From: Candidula unifasciata
Taxonomy: Eukaryota > Mollusca > Gastropoda > Stylommatophora > Geomitridae
Direction of reading: 5' to 3'
DNA length: 64,000 nt
NCBI GenBank assembly: GCA_905116865.2
Contig: CAJHNH020000196.1
Coordinates: 75,001 to 139,000, forward strand
Shown: piece after piece, positions 1-11,515 of the stretch
Numbering within the stretch: position 1 is the stretch's first letter
Layout of the letters: the number at the start of each line of letters is the position of its first letter
Made by a program: the position numbers and the translations under genes
Notes under the pieces: generated by a model
What the model was told of the DNA's origin: nothing
The model's database searches: none
What the model saw: only the letters and a program-made list of their open reading frames with translations

Positions 1-59
1 ACAGAGAGGTAGATGCTTTTTATGGTGGCGAGAAAAACAAAACCTTCAAAACACTTGAG

Positions 60-345
60 GTGCCACCGCGGTCTGGCATCTAGACGCCCGCCTTTGGATC
101 GGAAGGTCGTGGGTTCGGTTCCTCCCGGGGTCCAGACTTTTTTTGTTTTTGAAATGACCTTGGCTCTTAGGTCGACTCAGCCATGAGTGGGTACCAGGCA
201 TAGTCATGGGAAGTAATACTCATTCACCAAGTGCCGTTTGGTCTATACAATATAGGTCTTACCCTTTGCACCGATAACTCCTGAAGGGCCTGGAAAAGGG
301 TCTCTACTGTACGAAGGAAAACGTTAAAGGCATTACTTAAAGCCT
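60..345 (+). repeat. tRNA-derived SINE, family 1
   Basis: The head resembles a pol III promoter, with a B-box-like GGTCGTGGGTTCGGTTCC near 105-122. It is followed by the block AATGACCTTGGCTC..AGGTCGAC, then an AGTGCC..TGGTCTATA..ATAGG body and a tail near CCTTTGCACCGATAACTCC. The same order of blocks recurs at 17325-18790 (interrupted), 29235-29465 and 31095-31340, which defines a dispersed family. It lies in the intron before the first EGF exon. The 350 bases after it (346-694) hold no recognisable element. Confidence 0.65.
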
Positions 346-694
346 TTAATAAGGACATGACAATTGAGTTGAGTTAGGTTAATTTAACGATTGTAATTTT
401 TAAGTAGATCACTAGGGGTCGTCGCCGGAGTTACGAAGGTCGGGCTTTGTCCTAGGCTCTCGACAGACAGCTATCTCTTCTGCGGTAAGAGACTTAGCCA
501 CATAGGATAAAACCCGGTCAATGAAGTCGATCTTCCCACCTTTACCTTAACCTTTACCATTACCAATGGACGTCAACTTGTCAACTTCAACTGGTAACAG
601 CCAACAGGGTAACACGATTTCCACGTCAACGTCTCTGCCGTCTCTTTTATTAAATACACTATTTAATTACAAACAATTCTCATTTAACTTTCAG

Positions 695-838
695 GGGCGT
701 GTCCCACTGGATGGTTTGGGAGAGGCTGCACGTCTAAATGTCGTTGTCGTAACTCGACCACGTGTGATGATTGGGAAGGGACGTGCCCAGGTGATGGGAA
801 ATGCCAGGTTGGCTACTTCGGTCCCGGCTGCCAGCAGT
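695..838 (+). CDS. Gene 1 exon: EGF-like (laminin-type, 8 Cys) module
   Basis: Acceptor TTTAACTTTCAG precedes 695 and donor GTAAGT follows 838. The exon is 144 nt and phase 1 on both sides, the classic shuffling unit. It encodes one EGF module of the MEGF/Draper sort, beginning ACPTGWFGRGC and ending GYFGPGCQQ, with eight cysteines. A near-identical exon lies at 62648-62791 in the next gene, differing by about ten nucleotides and four residues, so this is exon 2 of gene 1 and the signal-peptide exon is upstream of the window. The open frame continues into the intron on both sides by chance; the splice sites and the paralogous copy fix the ends. Confidence 0.85.
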
Positions 839-1245
839 GTAAGTAGCCTTGTTTATTTACTGTTTATTCGTCGGCTGACATCTACCCCACTAGAACGTAG
901 GCTCCCAACCAACATAGAGTCGACATATACTTTGCCGCAGCACACAGCTCTGCCCATGTCATTCACACATTTTAACCTTCTTTCGTTAATTTCATTTAAC
1001 TTCATTTCCTTATCCATGTGTTTTTGAGTATTCATTGATTTCTTAATTAATTGTGTCAAATTGTATAGGTATGTATAGGCATTTGTTGAGGTATGGAATT
1101 ATGTGTGAGTGTGTGTGCATGTGTGTATGTATCAAAACGTGTGCATAGGTGTATCTGCATGTATATGTATGTACGACTATATTTGTATGTATAAATAAGC
1201 AGGTATTCTTGATTATGTATGAATGCATGTAAACATGTCAATATG
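839..1245 (+). other. Intron start, homologous to the duplicate's intron
   Basis: The first ~180 bases after the donor match 62792-63010 in the duplicate gene with moderate divergence (for example CTGACATCTACCCC against CTGATTACTACCCC). Both then run into GT/ATGT-rich low-complexity sequence. The duplication therefore covered intron as well as exon. There is no gene here. Confidence 0.6.
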
Positions 1246-1253
1246 CCTCAGAG

Positions 1254-1618
1254 ATGTGGTTTTATAAAAGAATGCTTAGAATACCTCGGACAGCCAAAAA
1301 GAACAACCAAGAGGTTTTGAAAGAGGCGGGAGCCCGAAGACAACTTATCACTTCAGACATTAGAAGGAGACAGTCATCGTTTTTCGGACATGTTATGAGA
1401 AGAGGGCAAATAGAACATGTTGTGACCACTGGAAAGATCTGTGCAAGGAGGGAGAGAGGAAGACAACGAGAGAATATTCTTGACAGTTGTGTTGCATGGC
1501 ATGGAGGTGTGTCGGAACACGAACTGATACATGCTGCAGGAGATCGTGGATTATGGAGAGGCATGATCGCCAACGCCAGTCGGCAAAGCACCTGATGATG
1601 ATGATGATGATGATGATA
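1254..1618 (+). mobile_element. LINE fragment, C-terminal end of pol (family A)
   Basis: An open stretch to the stop at 1593 encodes the end of a non-LTR retrotransposon polyprotein. It shows the typical MWFYKRMLRIP start, FFGHVMRR, and RERGRQRENILDS in the order seen behind reverse transcriptases of this kind. It ends in a (GAT)n tail at about 1593-1617. A second copy lies at 23631-24370. It is 5' truncated; the LINE clade cannot be fixed from this piece. Confidence 0.75.
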
Positions 1619-1934
1619 TATGAGTGTTCGAGTACAAATGTGTATGTGTAAATGAATGTATGTGTAAAACGATTGTGAATGTATTGGTGCAATGAGATTT
1701 TACGAATGTAGCTGTGCGTGTATATTTGACATGTATGTATGAGTTTGCACTTATAGGTAGGTATTCATGTCTGTCTGCATGTGTATGCGTGCTCGCGAGA
1801 GTGTGTGTTTGTCTATATGAGTGTGAATGTAAGTATGTTAATGTAGGTGTGTATATGTTTAAATGCATCCAGACACGTGAATGAATCTATGTGTATATAT
1901 GAGTGCATCACTACACGAATGTGTGTATATGAAG
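1619..1934 (+). repeat. TATG/GT-rich low-complexity tract
   Basis: Loosely repeated ATGTGTGTATG-type sequence without a clean unit. Similar tracts follow several LINE ends in the window (52140-52430, 63010-63170). No gene is visible; short frames reading Thr/His/Tyr on the other strand are by-products. Confidence 0.6.
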
Positions 1935-2150
1935 TCAACATCATCATCATGTACAACTGAGTGTCGTTGGTTCTCATTCTTCCACCTTTCACGGTCAGAT
2001 GCCACAAGACGATCTGAAAAAAAAAATGAACAGTGAGCAATAAACGATAACGGTCAAATATAGTGGATTTCATGACTGCATGTCTAAGGCCAGCCCAGTC
2101 AATCAAGCTTTGCATCCAGGGCTTTTCCGGTCTGCCTCTTCTCACTTCTC
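1935..2150 (-). mobile_element. LINE fragment, C-terminal tail, minus strand
   Basis: Read on the minus strand, this gives RRGRPEKPWMQSLIDWAG followed by a frame-broken stretch that ends in a GATGATGATG run, typical of the last residues and 3' tail of a LINE pol protein. It lies head to head with the + strand LINE that begins near 2195, so two insertions abut here. Confidence 0.55.
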
Positions 2151-2194
2151 TGATCTTTTGAGCTCTGCAGTATTGTTTTTGAGAGGCCGTTATA

Positions 2195-3081
2195 TCATTT
2201 TACGACAAGGATGTGTACTGTCACCATTACTTTTCATAACATACATGGATAAGATCACTGTAGAAGCAAACCCAGACGTGTATGCTATAAACGAATTACT
2301 TTTTGCTGATGATCAAAGCATACTGTATCAAAATGAATATGATCTACAGGAACATCTGACTACTCTCAACAACAGCTGTTTACAACATAATATGAGAATC
2401 AGTACAGAAAAAACAGAAGTTATGAAGATCAGCAGAACACACAGGCCACTGAATATAAATGTTGGAAGTGCCAAAATCAAGCAAACCAAAGAGTTCAAAT
2501 ACTTGGGCAGTATATTTACAGAGGATGGAAGAATGGACAGAGAGATAGAAACAAGAATACAGAAAGCAAATGCTGTCACATACCAACTATCACCTCTGCT
2601 TAAACATCCAGATATAACCATGAAGACCAAAAGACAATTGATAAACACCATCTTCATTCCAACACTCTGCTACCAGTGCCAGACATGGACAATCAACAAG
2701 ACCCATGAAAGAAAAATAGAAGCCTGTGAAATGAAATGTCTAAGAAAAGCAGCGAATAAGACCAGACTAGACAGGATAAAGAATATAGACATTAGAAACA
2801 CTGTCAAAACTACACCATGTTTAGACTACATAGAAAATCAAAGAATGAAATGGTTTGGACATCTAACCAGGATGAAAAATGATCAAATAACATCACAAAT
2901 TTTCAACCAAAGAAGCTCAGGATATAAGGCAAGAGGAAGACCAAGGAAACTGTGGATTGACGGGGTCTCCGAAACCTGCCAAAAGCATGGCCTCAGAACA
3001 TCAGATGCTGCCCGCCTTGCTTATGACAGGAACTTGCATCTCCCCACAACGCTTAGCGGCATACGTGGAAGGAAAAAGTAA
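2195..3081 (+). mobile_element. LINE reverse transcriptase, 5' truncated (family B)
   Basis: A continuous frame of about 295 codons contains RT motif B (LRQGCVLSPLLF), the catalytic box FADD at 2302-2313 (usual YADD or FADD), the thumb region with FKYLGSIFTEDG, and the terminal domain with MKWFGHLTRM and ARGRPRKLWIDG, ending at TAA 3079-3081. The fingers domain and the endonuclease are missing, so the copy cannot move by itself. The frame upstream of about 2195 is antisense to a different LINE piece and is not part of the protein. The intact frame suggests a fairly recent insertion. Related pieces are at 26990-27296, 44440-45830 and 47133-47605. Confidence 0.85.
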
Positions 3082-3715
3082 AGTTATATCATTTTACATG
3101 TGCGCACCATTTCATTTTTGCATTTTTTTACAGTAGTAAATACAAGTTAATAGTTGCCAACGCGATGGGAAATTATTTGTTGAACCACGTCATTTCTTCT
3201 ATGTTCTCTGTATGTTTGGCAAGAATGTTGATAAAAGTTCGCATTACCAATGCTTGCATTTTCCCGACGAGTTTAGCTGTTAAGAACCAGGTTCACAGTC
3301 GAAAGTGAATGTACCAATAGCTAGTGTGCTCTTCAGTCGAAGCTTAGCTTTACATGAAATTTGGGAGTGGGGAGGGGGGGGGGGGATCTCCGCCGTCATA
3401 CGAGTATTTGTGTATGTTATATGTTTATGAGTTTGAGAGATAATGTGCGCGTATGAATAAGTGTTTGCTTAAATGAGTATATGTATATGACAATATATGG
3501 TGTAAATGTAATGTTTATTTGTGAATGCGTATAAGTTCGTATGTATTATGCTCTTTATGCTGTTCGTCTGTATATGTACGTGTATGAAATGCATTATTGA
3601 TATTTTTGAGCGTGTGTGTGCATATTACATGCACGTGGGTAAGAATATATGTATATATCATTACTAAAATAAATCTGCACTTACATATGTCTGTAATCAT
3701 GTCTCAAAATCCTTT
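3082..3715 (+). other. Intron without gene
   Basis: AT-rich intron with a G12 run near 3372-3385 and GT-rich low-complexity sequence from 3410 on. No coding potential or known element is recognised. Confidence 0.6.
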
Positions 3716-6275
3716 TATCGCCCCTTCCGTATATATTTGCGTTCTATTATATCTTCGTCCTTATGTCTCACCGTCCTTATATCTCCCCGTCCTTAACTCT
3801 CAGTCCTTTTATCTCTTAGTCATTATATCACTCAGTCCCTATATATATCTGTCCTTATTTCTCTCCGTCCTTATATCTTCACGTCCTTATATGACTTCGT
3901 CCTTATGTCTCTCAGTCCTTATATCTTCACGTCCTTATATGACTTCGTCCTTATATCTCTCCGTCCTTATATCTCTCTGTCCTTATATCTCTCTGTCCTT
4001 ATATCTCTCTGTCCTTATATCTCTCTGTCCGTACATCTCTCTGTCCTTATATCTCCCTGTCCTTATATCTCTCCGTCCTTATATCTCTCTGTCCTTATAT
4101 CTCTCTGTCCTTATATCTCTCCGTCCTTATATCTCTCTGTCCTTATATCTCTCTGTCCTTATATCTCTCCGTCCTTATATCTCTCCGTCCTTATATCTCT
4201 CCGTCCTTATATCTCTCTGTCCTTATATCTCTCTGTCCTTATATCTCTCTGTCCGTATATCTCTCTGTCCTTATATATCCCTGTCCTTATATCTCTCTGT
4301 CCTTATGTCTCTCCGTCCTTATATCTCTCTGTCCTTATATCTCTCTGTTCTTATATCTCTCCGTCCTTATATCTCTCCGTCCTTATATCTCCCTGTCCTT
4401 ATATCTCCCTGTCCTTATATCTCTCTGTCCTTATATCTCTCTGTCCTTATATCTCTCCGTCCTTATATCTCTCCGTCCTTATATCTCTCCGTCCTTATAT
4501 CTCTCTGTCCTTATATCTCTATGTCCTTATATCTCTCTGTCCGTATATCTCTCTGTCCTTATATCTCCCTGTCCTTATATCTCTCCGTCCTTATATCTCT
4601 CCGTCCTTATATCTCTCTGTCCTTTTCTCTCTGTCCCTGTATCTCTCCCTCCTTATATCGGCCTTTCCTTATATCTCTGCGTACTAATATATGTACGTCC
4701 TTTTATCTCTCAGTCCTTAAATCTCTCAGTCCTTATATGTCTCTGTCCTTATATCTCCCCGTCCATATATCTCTCAGACCTTATATCTCTCTGTCCTTAT
4801 ATCTCTCAGTCCCTATATCTCTCAGTCATTATATCTCTCTGTCCTTATATCTCTCCGTCCTTATATCTCTCAGTCCTTATATCTCTCAGACCTTATATCT
4901 CTCAGTCCTAATATCTCTCCGTCCTTATATCTCAGTCCTAATATCTCTCCGTCCTTTTATCTCTCAGTCCTAAAATCTCTCAGTCCTAATATCTCTCCGT
5001 CCTTTTATCTCTCAGTCCTTATATCTCTCAGTCCTAATATCTCTAAGTCCTTATATCTCTCAGTCCTTATATCTCTCAGTCCTAATATCTCTCCGCCCTT
5101 ATATCTCTCCGTCCTTATATCTCTCCGTCCTTATATCTCTCAGTCCTTATATCTCTCAGTCCTAATATCTCTCAGTCCTTATATCTCTCAGTCCTAATAT
5201 CTCTCAGTCCTTATATTACTCAGTCCTAATATCTCTCCGTCCTTATATCTCTCAGTCCTAATATCTCTCAGACCTTATATCTCTCAGTCCTAATATCTCT
5301 CCGTCCTTATATCTCTCAGACCTTATATCTCTCAGTCCTAATATCTCTCCGTCCTTATATCTCTCAGTCCTAATATCTCTCAGACCTTATATCTCTCAGT
5401 CCTAATATCTCTCAGTCCTTATATCTCTCAGACCTAATATCTCTCAGTCCTAATATCTCTCAGTCCTAATATCTCTCCGTCCTTATATCTCTCAGTCCTT
5501 ATATCTCTCAGACCTAATATCTCTCAGTCCTAATATCTCTCTGTCCTTATAATTCTCTGACCTTATCTCTCCGTCCTTTTATCTCTCCGTCATTATATCT
5601 CTCCGTCATTATAACTCTCCGTCCTTAAATCTAACTCTTCGTCCGTGTATCTCTTAGTCATTTTTTCTCTCCGTTCTTATATCTATCTCTTCGTCCGTGT
5701 ATCTATCCCTCCTTATATCTCTCCGTCCTAATATCTCTTAGTCCTTATATCTCCCTTACCTTATATCTCCGCGTTCTAATATATGTTCTTCCTTTTATCT
5801 CTCGGTCTTTGTATCTCTCCGTGCTTATGTCTCCCAGTTCATATATCTCCCAGTCCTTATATCTCTCCGTCCTTTTTTCTCTTAGTCTGTTTATCTCTCT
5901 GCCCTTATATCTTTCAATTCTTTTGTCTCTCAGTCCTTTTATATCTAAGTCCTTATATCTCTTAGTCCGTATATCTCTCCTTCCTTTTATCTCTCTGTCC
6001 TTTTATCTCTCTGTCCTTATATCTCTCTGTCCTTATATCTCTCTGTCCTTATATCTCTCCGTCCAAATATCTCTCAGTAATTATATCTCTCCGTCCTTTT
6101 ATCTCTCCGCCCTTATATCTCTTAGTCCTTATATATCTCAGTCCTTATATCTTTCTGTCCTTATATCTCTCTGTGCTTATATCTCCCTGCCCTTATATCT
6201 CCCTGTACTTATATCTCTCTGTCCTTATATCTCCCAATCCATATATCTGTAAGTCCTTATATATCCGTCCTGTTA
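3716..6275 (+). repeat. 16-bp minisatellite array, about 2.5 kb
   Basis: Tandem copies of GTCCTTATATCTCTCT and variants, period 16 bp, roughly 155 units. The array is zoned: 3950-4620 is dominated by CTCTCTG or CTCTCCG junctions with TTATAT, 4700-5560 by CTCTCAG with TAATAT, and 5560-6275 is more divergent. Because 16 is not a multiple of three and the unit lacks stops in most phases, long frames of Ser/Leu/Tyr/Ile repeats arise (3597-4973 is 458 codons); these are not genes. The array sits in the intron between the EGF exon and the first lectin exon. Confidence 0.95.
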
Positions 6276-6289
6276 AAACTAAGTCGAGA

Positions 6290-6660
6290 AAAATCCGTTA
6301 TACTGACATCTAAGACTGCTGCTATTTAGCAAACGTTACATTTTTAACAAAGCCAAATTCACACATTTCTATCTCAAAATAATGCGAATTACATTGACGG
6401 ATTGATTCAATCCAATCTAAAAACTAAGCATCTACGTTTATTACATTTTCCTAAACCTAGAATTGTTTGTTTTTTTATTAAACATATTTTCTGCTGCTCA
6501 TTTATGGAAAAATCTTCCAGTCGATCTAAAAAAAAAAAAAAAAAAAACTACAAAGAGCCTCTTTTCGTTTAACCGCGAAATCTTTTATTTTATGATTAGG
6601 AGTCCACATTGCATTACCAGTTTATAATTTAAAAAGTGTGTATGATATGTATGTATGTAT
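6290..6660 (+). mobile_element. LINE 3' end (family C)
   Basis: This matches 51790-52160 over several hundred bases, with shared blocks GTTA..TGACATCTAAGAC, CAATCCAATC, CCTAAACCTA and TCTGCTGCTCATTTAT, so it is a dispersed repeat. The shared part near TCTGCTGCTCATTTAT reads AAHLWN in the better copy, as in the extreme C-terminus of some LINE pol proteins. It is broken by an A21 run near 6528. A (GT)n tract follows at 6840-6866. Confidence 0.6.
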
Positions 6661-7227
6661 GTATGCGAATGTGTGTGACATGCATGCGCGTATCGGCGTG
6701 TTTGTGTATGCATGATTCTATCTACGTGTGAGTGTATGTATGGGTAACTGTATACATTTGTGTGTCTGCGTGTGTCTGTCTGCGAGTGCTTATGTGTTTG
6801 TGTATCTGTGTGTGTTTGTGTGTGTCTGCGGGTTTTTGTGCGTGTGTGTGTGTGTGTGTGTGTGTCTGCGTTTTTTTTTTCTAGTATCAAGAAGCCATGA
6901 GTTGTTAACCCTTATGCTCGGTATTATGGATATCGCAACCCTTCGGCTTTGATTCCATGATAAATATCGTAAATCTGGGAGAAATGTGGCTTTTCTGCCT
7001 ACCTGGCGTGAACCGGGACCACAAGGAGTTCGTCACCCGGTCACCGAGCAATCCAGTTTAGCCAACTACGCTAGCGATTTGGGCCTGCATGTTTTTCTGT
7101 GGGTATGTCTGTATTTACATGTGTTTATCTGTATGTGTGTATATCTGTCTACGTATGATTTTTTGTAATTGTCTATATGTATGTGTACACTACCTCTCAT
7201 TATGTACATAGTTGAAGAATCTTTCAG

Positions 7228-7383
7228 TGGACATTTGTTCTCGGTCACTGGGCCAAGAAGCAGATTTTCTCAAGGACTGTGACGTGACAACCTGCAACCC
7301 GGACGTCAATGCTGCGAGTGTGAGCGTCCGCTACAAATACAACGAGCAGGTGTCATTCTTCCGGATTTTTGTCAATGATCCTA
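7228..7383 (+). CDS. Gene 1 exon: first part of an F5/8-like half-domain
   Basis: Acceptor AATCTTTCAG precedes 7228 and donor GTAAGT follows 7383. The exon is 156 nt, phase 1 at both ends. It encodes a CxxxxC-type stretch (KDCDVTTCNPDVNAA) followed by VSVRYKYNEQVSFFRIFVND, which resembles the strand-turn-strand middle of an F5/8 type C or fucolectin domain (hydrophobic face, then an R-I/V-F run). With the next exon it makes a lectin-like unit that lacks the usual N-terminal NVAxxKxxxQSS part. Weaker homology than the exon at 21530; the splice frame and position support it. Confidence 0.75.
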
Positions 7384-7574
7384 GTAAGTGTTGACATCAG
7401 TAATCTATTCTTGTGTCTTCAGTAACAACTGTTATTGTTGCTTGCTTGCACTGTGTGCATGTGCTTTTTGCTATTGTTTGTTGCTGTAGCCAATTATTTG
7501 CTGCAAAAGTGCCGTTAACTGTTAATAATGAAGCAGTAACGTGCTGCCACAAACGCAGTCAAATGCTGCCAATA

Positions 7575-7830
7575 TTACCATAAGGTGATTATTATCATCA
7601 CCATCGTCCTTTGTGTGACGTTAGAGGTCACATAGGGCTCTCATTAGCTTTCTCCACTCCGCTCTATGGCATTCAACCCTCTTGATTTCTGACGTGAAGT
7701 TCAGCCCAGCATTTTTAACCTTTCGTAAACATGCACTTCTTGGTGTTTCCCTTTGTTTACTTCTTTTAGACAGGTAATTTCCCATTTCAGTGCTCGTTTG
7801 GTAATTCTGCTCATTTCGTCTTAGGGTGTG
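7575..7830 (-). mobile_element. LINE C-terminal fragment (family D), minus strand
   Basis: The minus strand reads GHTLRRNEQ, then a frame-worn stretch, then EWRKLMRALCDL followed by a GATGATGAT tail at 7577-7600. The same ending is found on the + strand at 62060-62610. A decayed 5'-truncated copy inside intron 2. Confidence 0.6.
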
Positions 7831-8034
7831 TCCAATGCAAAACGATGCAAAAAAAAAGTAATTAGGTGTTGCTGATTAAAAAAAAAATAATCTCTGGAGT
7901 GTCTAAGCACCCCTCTGTAATTTCTCCGGTATCATTTTGTGACAACCTAGCGGTTGCCAAAGTGGCAGAATCATTTTCAGCTGCATACATTGATGAAGAA
8001 GAATGCCCTCTTGGCTCCCCAACCCTAGATAGTC

Positions 8035-8610
8035 CAGATTTTGAGCAAACTGCATCCAATAGAGCAGACTTATTTACCCAAAGTGACAGATTTGGAGCAA
8101 ACTGTATTCACTAAACCAGACATAACTACCCCGTGACACAGATGTTGAGCAAACTGTATGCACTAAACCAGACATAACTACCCAGTGACACAGATGTTGA
8201 GCAAACTGTATGCACTAAACTAGACTTAACTACCCAGTGACACAGAAGTGGAGCAAACCGAATCCACTAAACCAGACATAACTACCCAGTGACACAGATG
8301 TTTAGCAAACTGTATCCACTAAACTAGACTTAACTACCCAGTGACACAGATGTGGAGCAAACCGAATCCACTAAACTAGACTAACTACCCAGTGACACAG
8401 ATTTTGAGTAAACCGAATCCACTAAACTAGACATAACTACCCAGTGACACAGATTTTGAGCAAACTGAATCCACTAAACTAGACATAACTACCCAGTGAC
8501 ACAGATTTTGAGCAAACCGAATCCACTAAACTAGACTTAGTAACCCAAAGTTATCCAGATTTTGTGCAAACTGCTTCCACTCAACCACACTTAATAACCT
8601 AAAGAAAACC
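8035..8610 (+). repeat. 52-bp tandem repeat, about 11 copies
   Basis: The unit runs from AGACATAACTACCCAGTGAC through CACAGATGTTGAGCAAACTG to a CACTAAAC end, 52 bp. The first and last copies are more divergent than the inner ones, as expected when unequal exchange homogenises the centre. Non-coding. Confidence 0.9.
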
Positions 8611-10755
8611 GAATGATCTCGCAGAAGATTTGAATTTACCAAAGAACAAGGCGCAGCTTTTATGGTCCAGATTACAGCAGAGGAATCTCCTTGCAGAAGA
8701 TGTCAAAATTTATGTCTGGAAAAACACATAACTCATCACAAATACGCATAGACTCTCCTAAGCTCAAATAACATAGAGAAAATTTCTTCGTCAGAGAATT
8801 CGAAAATTTCGTTATGAGGATGAGCTCCGTTGTATGACAAGGTAAAGCAGCATGGCTAGCACTGAAGTCAGTGTGGGGGGGGGGGGGGGGGGGATTTTCT
8901 TGAATCAACAGATCTGATAACTGCAGTGAGATTAAAGACAACTGTAAATTTGTTTTCTGGATTCTCATAAACAGTTTTTTGCTTCAGACTGTGGAGCTGC
9001 CAGTGATGAGCATGGCTAACGATTTCACTAGGAGATTACTGATATGGAAACAAGATATCAAGGCAGTTTACCCCGTCAGTGCTTACTGATTACTATTAGT
9101 TACTTCCGGTCTAAAATTGAGGACTAGGCATGGTGGAATGTTAAGTTATGTTAGCTTTCGACAGCGGTGTGCTAATGCAGTTACCACATATGGACGATAG
9201 TCTACGGTTTTACTGCCTCATTTGTATAGTGATTGAGATGTGGTATTCAATATGGCAGCTACCAGTTTACGTGTCGGCTGGTGAAAAACCTTATGTAATA
9301 ACTCTACTTGTGTATAGTTAACGTATCGTTCCGGCCTACTTCCATCAATTAAAAACTGAATTTCTGATGGCCACTGTTGGCTTTGGTGCCTCTAGCAACT
9401 GTCATATGCATTTACTGCTTGCGCCTTTTCCATGATTGTGCCGGGACTAATTGTTTGTTCCCAGCTTTTCAAATGGGACAGTGAGGGTGCAAGGATGTTA
9501 CACTATGCTTCTGTCTTGGACTGACAGGGACTTTGGTTTCCCCTCTTTTAATGGGTAAAGTTAGCATAAACGAATATATTTGGACAACAATCAGGTTGGC
9601 AACATACTCGTTTATTGCTGTTCCAGGGAATTCGTCATCCAGTGGCTGTCCTCTGTCCCCGTCCAACGGTCTAGGGATTAAACACGACTACCAATACTTT
9701 TCTTGAACATCTAGTCCTTTACCTTTTACTTGTGGGCCCTCTAAACTAGGATCTCAGTTCTGAGGCACAGCGCCAAAAACATTCTCAGTTCAGAGTCACT
9801 TTTAGTTCAGCCATCTTCCTTGCCTTCCAACTGCTTGTTCCCATTGTCAGCAGTCATAGTGTACACCAAGTACCATTGTCACCATTCTGCCCTTTGTACT
9901 GTTAAACACCATCCTGATAATTCGTCCTTCCTTACTTCCAATCCTTTCTCTCTTTTTTGGAGGCTTTTGCATATAACCGCTCGTTCACATACGAGAAAAA
10001 CCAATCTTTCTGCATCCATGCTTTCCTGTATTTTCTCTTATCTGGACCTTGAGCCTTTAACCCGTCATACTTGGGAATCCCTTTCTACGTCATCGGGGTA
10101 CCCACTTATTACAGAGGGGAATTCAATGATATCTACACTAGCACAGGAACGGAACAAGTACGAGGGTGATACGACTGCAGTGAAGTTGAAACCGGTCCAG
10201 TTTACGCACTCCCTGACCTTTCATTAATACTTTCACTGACTGTTTTACCGTAGAGGGGTGTCAAGTTCTCTTCCCTCCAGTTACATTAGCACCGATGTCG
10301 AGTGCTCTATACTACAAAACGACACAGCTTTCAACGACCCTAAAAACACCTAAAACTTGCCCTAACCCAACCCCAACCCCCCACCCCCTTTTCCCGTACT
10401 CACCGCCTGAGCTTAGGTCATACGAGACTCTTTTCTAAGAAAGCAGCATGTTACACTCCTTTGACCTAGATCAGACTGAGAAAGTGTGAAGATGGGCCGG
10501 GAAACGTGAACATGTCCTTGAAACCTTAACTAACACTAGGACTGGGGCTGATGACTGTTGAACTGTGACACACAAAAGGTCTGTGAGAAGAGACACCTCA
10601 TCAACGACTCTAAGAAACAAGCAAAGAGAGTTCCAACAGCGACTGAACAATGGCATACTGATTTCAGATGGGCTTGTTGAAAAGATTTGATGTGCATTTT
10701 AAATAATGTGTTTTCCCCATTGTTTTCTTTTCTTTTTTTATTATCAATATTTTGT
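8611..10755 (+). other. Intron without recognisable gene
   Basis: About 2.1 kb with no exon-like block. It contains a G18 run at about 8875-8893 and a C-rich patch at 10365-10395. A 135-codon open frame at 9820-10227 has no recognisable domain, no repeat copies in the window and no splice context, and I do not call it a gene. Confidence 0.55.
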
Positions 10756-10759
10756 TAGG

Positions 10760-10950
10760 CTTGGTATTTCTTTGTGATCAGGCAGCTAGTCTGACCGGCT
10801 CTGCACCACCTAGTGGTGAGTTGATACATGAGCCAGCGAACAGTGCGGAGGCACAAATAGATCATTACGGTCTGAGGAGAATGGCTCCGCGAAGAGTTAC
10901 CGCTCAACACTTAGGGGAAGGGCCAGGCGGATATAGCATCAGACAGTAAC
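10760..10950 (+). mobile_element. RNase H fragment of a retroelement (family E)
   Basis: The frame reads DQAASLTGSAPPSGELIHE and then NSAEAQIDHYGLRRMAPR. These blocks match the end of the RNase H domain and the following linker seen at 20400-20560 (+) and 41400-41660 (-). The copy has lost an internal segment compared with the one at 41400-41660. Intronic relic. Confidence 0.6.
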
Positions 10951-10964
10951 TGGTAACATCGGAA

Positions 10965-11515
10965 TTGGAACATTGTCTTCTCTGCCCTGAACCATGTTAC
11001 TTTCCTCGGTTGAAGTCTTTCAGTATACCACTGTAGGGTCTTCTCTGCCCTGAACCATGTTACTTTCCTCGGTTGAAGTCTTTCAGTATATCACTGTCGG
11101 GTCTTGTCTGCCCTAAACCATGTTACTTTCCTCGGTTGAAGTCTTCCAGTATACCACTGTAGGGTCTTCTCTGCCCTGAACCATGTTACTTTCCTCGGTT
11201 GAAGTCTTTCAGTATATCACTGTCGGGTCTTCTCTGCCCTGAACCATGTTACTTTCCTCGGTTGAAGTCTTCCAGTATATCACTGTCGGGTCTTCTCTGC
11301 CCTGAACCATGTTACTTTCCTCGGTTGAAGTCTTCCAGTATATCACTGTCGGGTCTTCTCTGCCCTGAACCATGTTACTTTCCTCGGTTGAAGTCTTCCA
11401 GTATATCACTGTCGGGTCTTGTCTGCCCTAAACCATGTTACTTGTGTCGGTAAAAGTCTCCTAGCATACCACTGTCGGGTCTTGTCTGCCCTGGACCAAG
11501 TTACTTTTCTCGGTA
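10965..11515 (+). repeat. 63-bp tandem repeat, block 1
   Basis: About eight to nine copies of a 63-bp unit that contains CTGCCCTGAACCATGTTAC and TTGAAGTCTTCCAGTAT. Because 63 is divisible by three, a frame of 21-residue repeats stays open (11199-11453); it is a by-product. The same unit resumes at 12376-12855 after an unrelated insert. Confidence 0.9.

Noticed and set aside
566..1027. A 153-codon frame containing the first EGF exon in a shifted reading
   Set aside because: It reads the EGF exon in the wrong frame and crosses both splice sites; the correct frame is set by the cysteine pattern and the duplicate exon.
3597..4973. 458-codon Ser/Leu/Tyr/Ile-rich open frame
   Set aside because: It is produced by the 16-bp satellite; a parallel frame (3905-4687) has the same kind of content, and the unit varies like non-coding DNA.
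3716..6275. CRISPR-like array or other spaced-repeat system
   Set aside because: None of the tandem arrays has unique spacers between repeats, and the DNA is clearly eukaryotic.
9820..10227. 135-codon frame as a possible gene
   Set aside because: No domain, no splice signals in phase with gene 1, no second copy; the length is reachable by chance in 64 kb.
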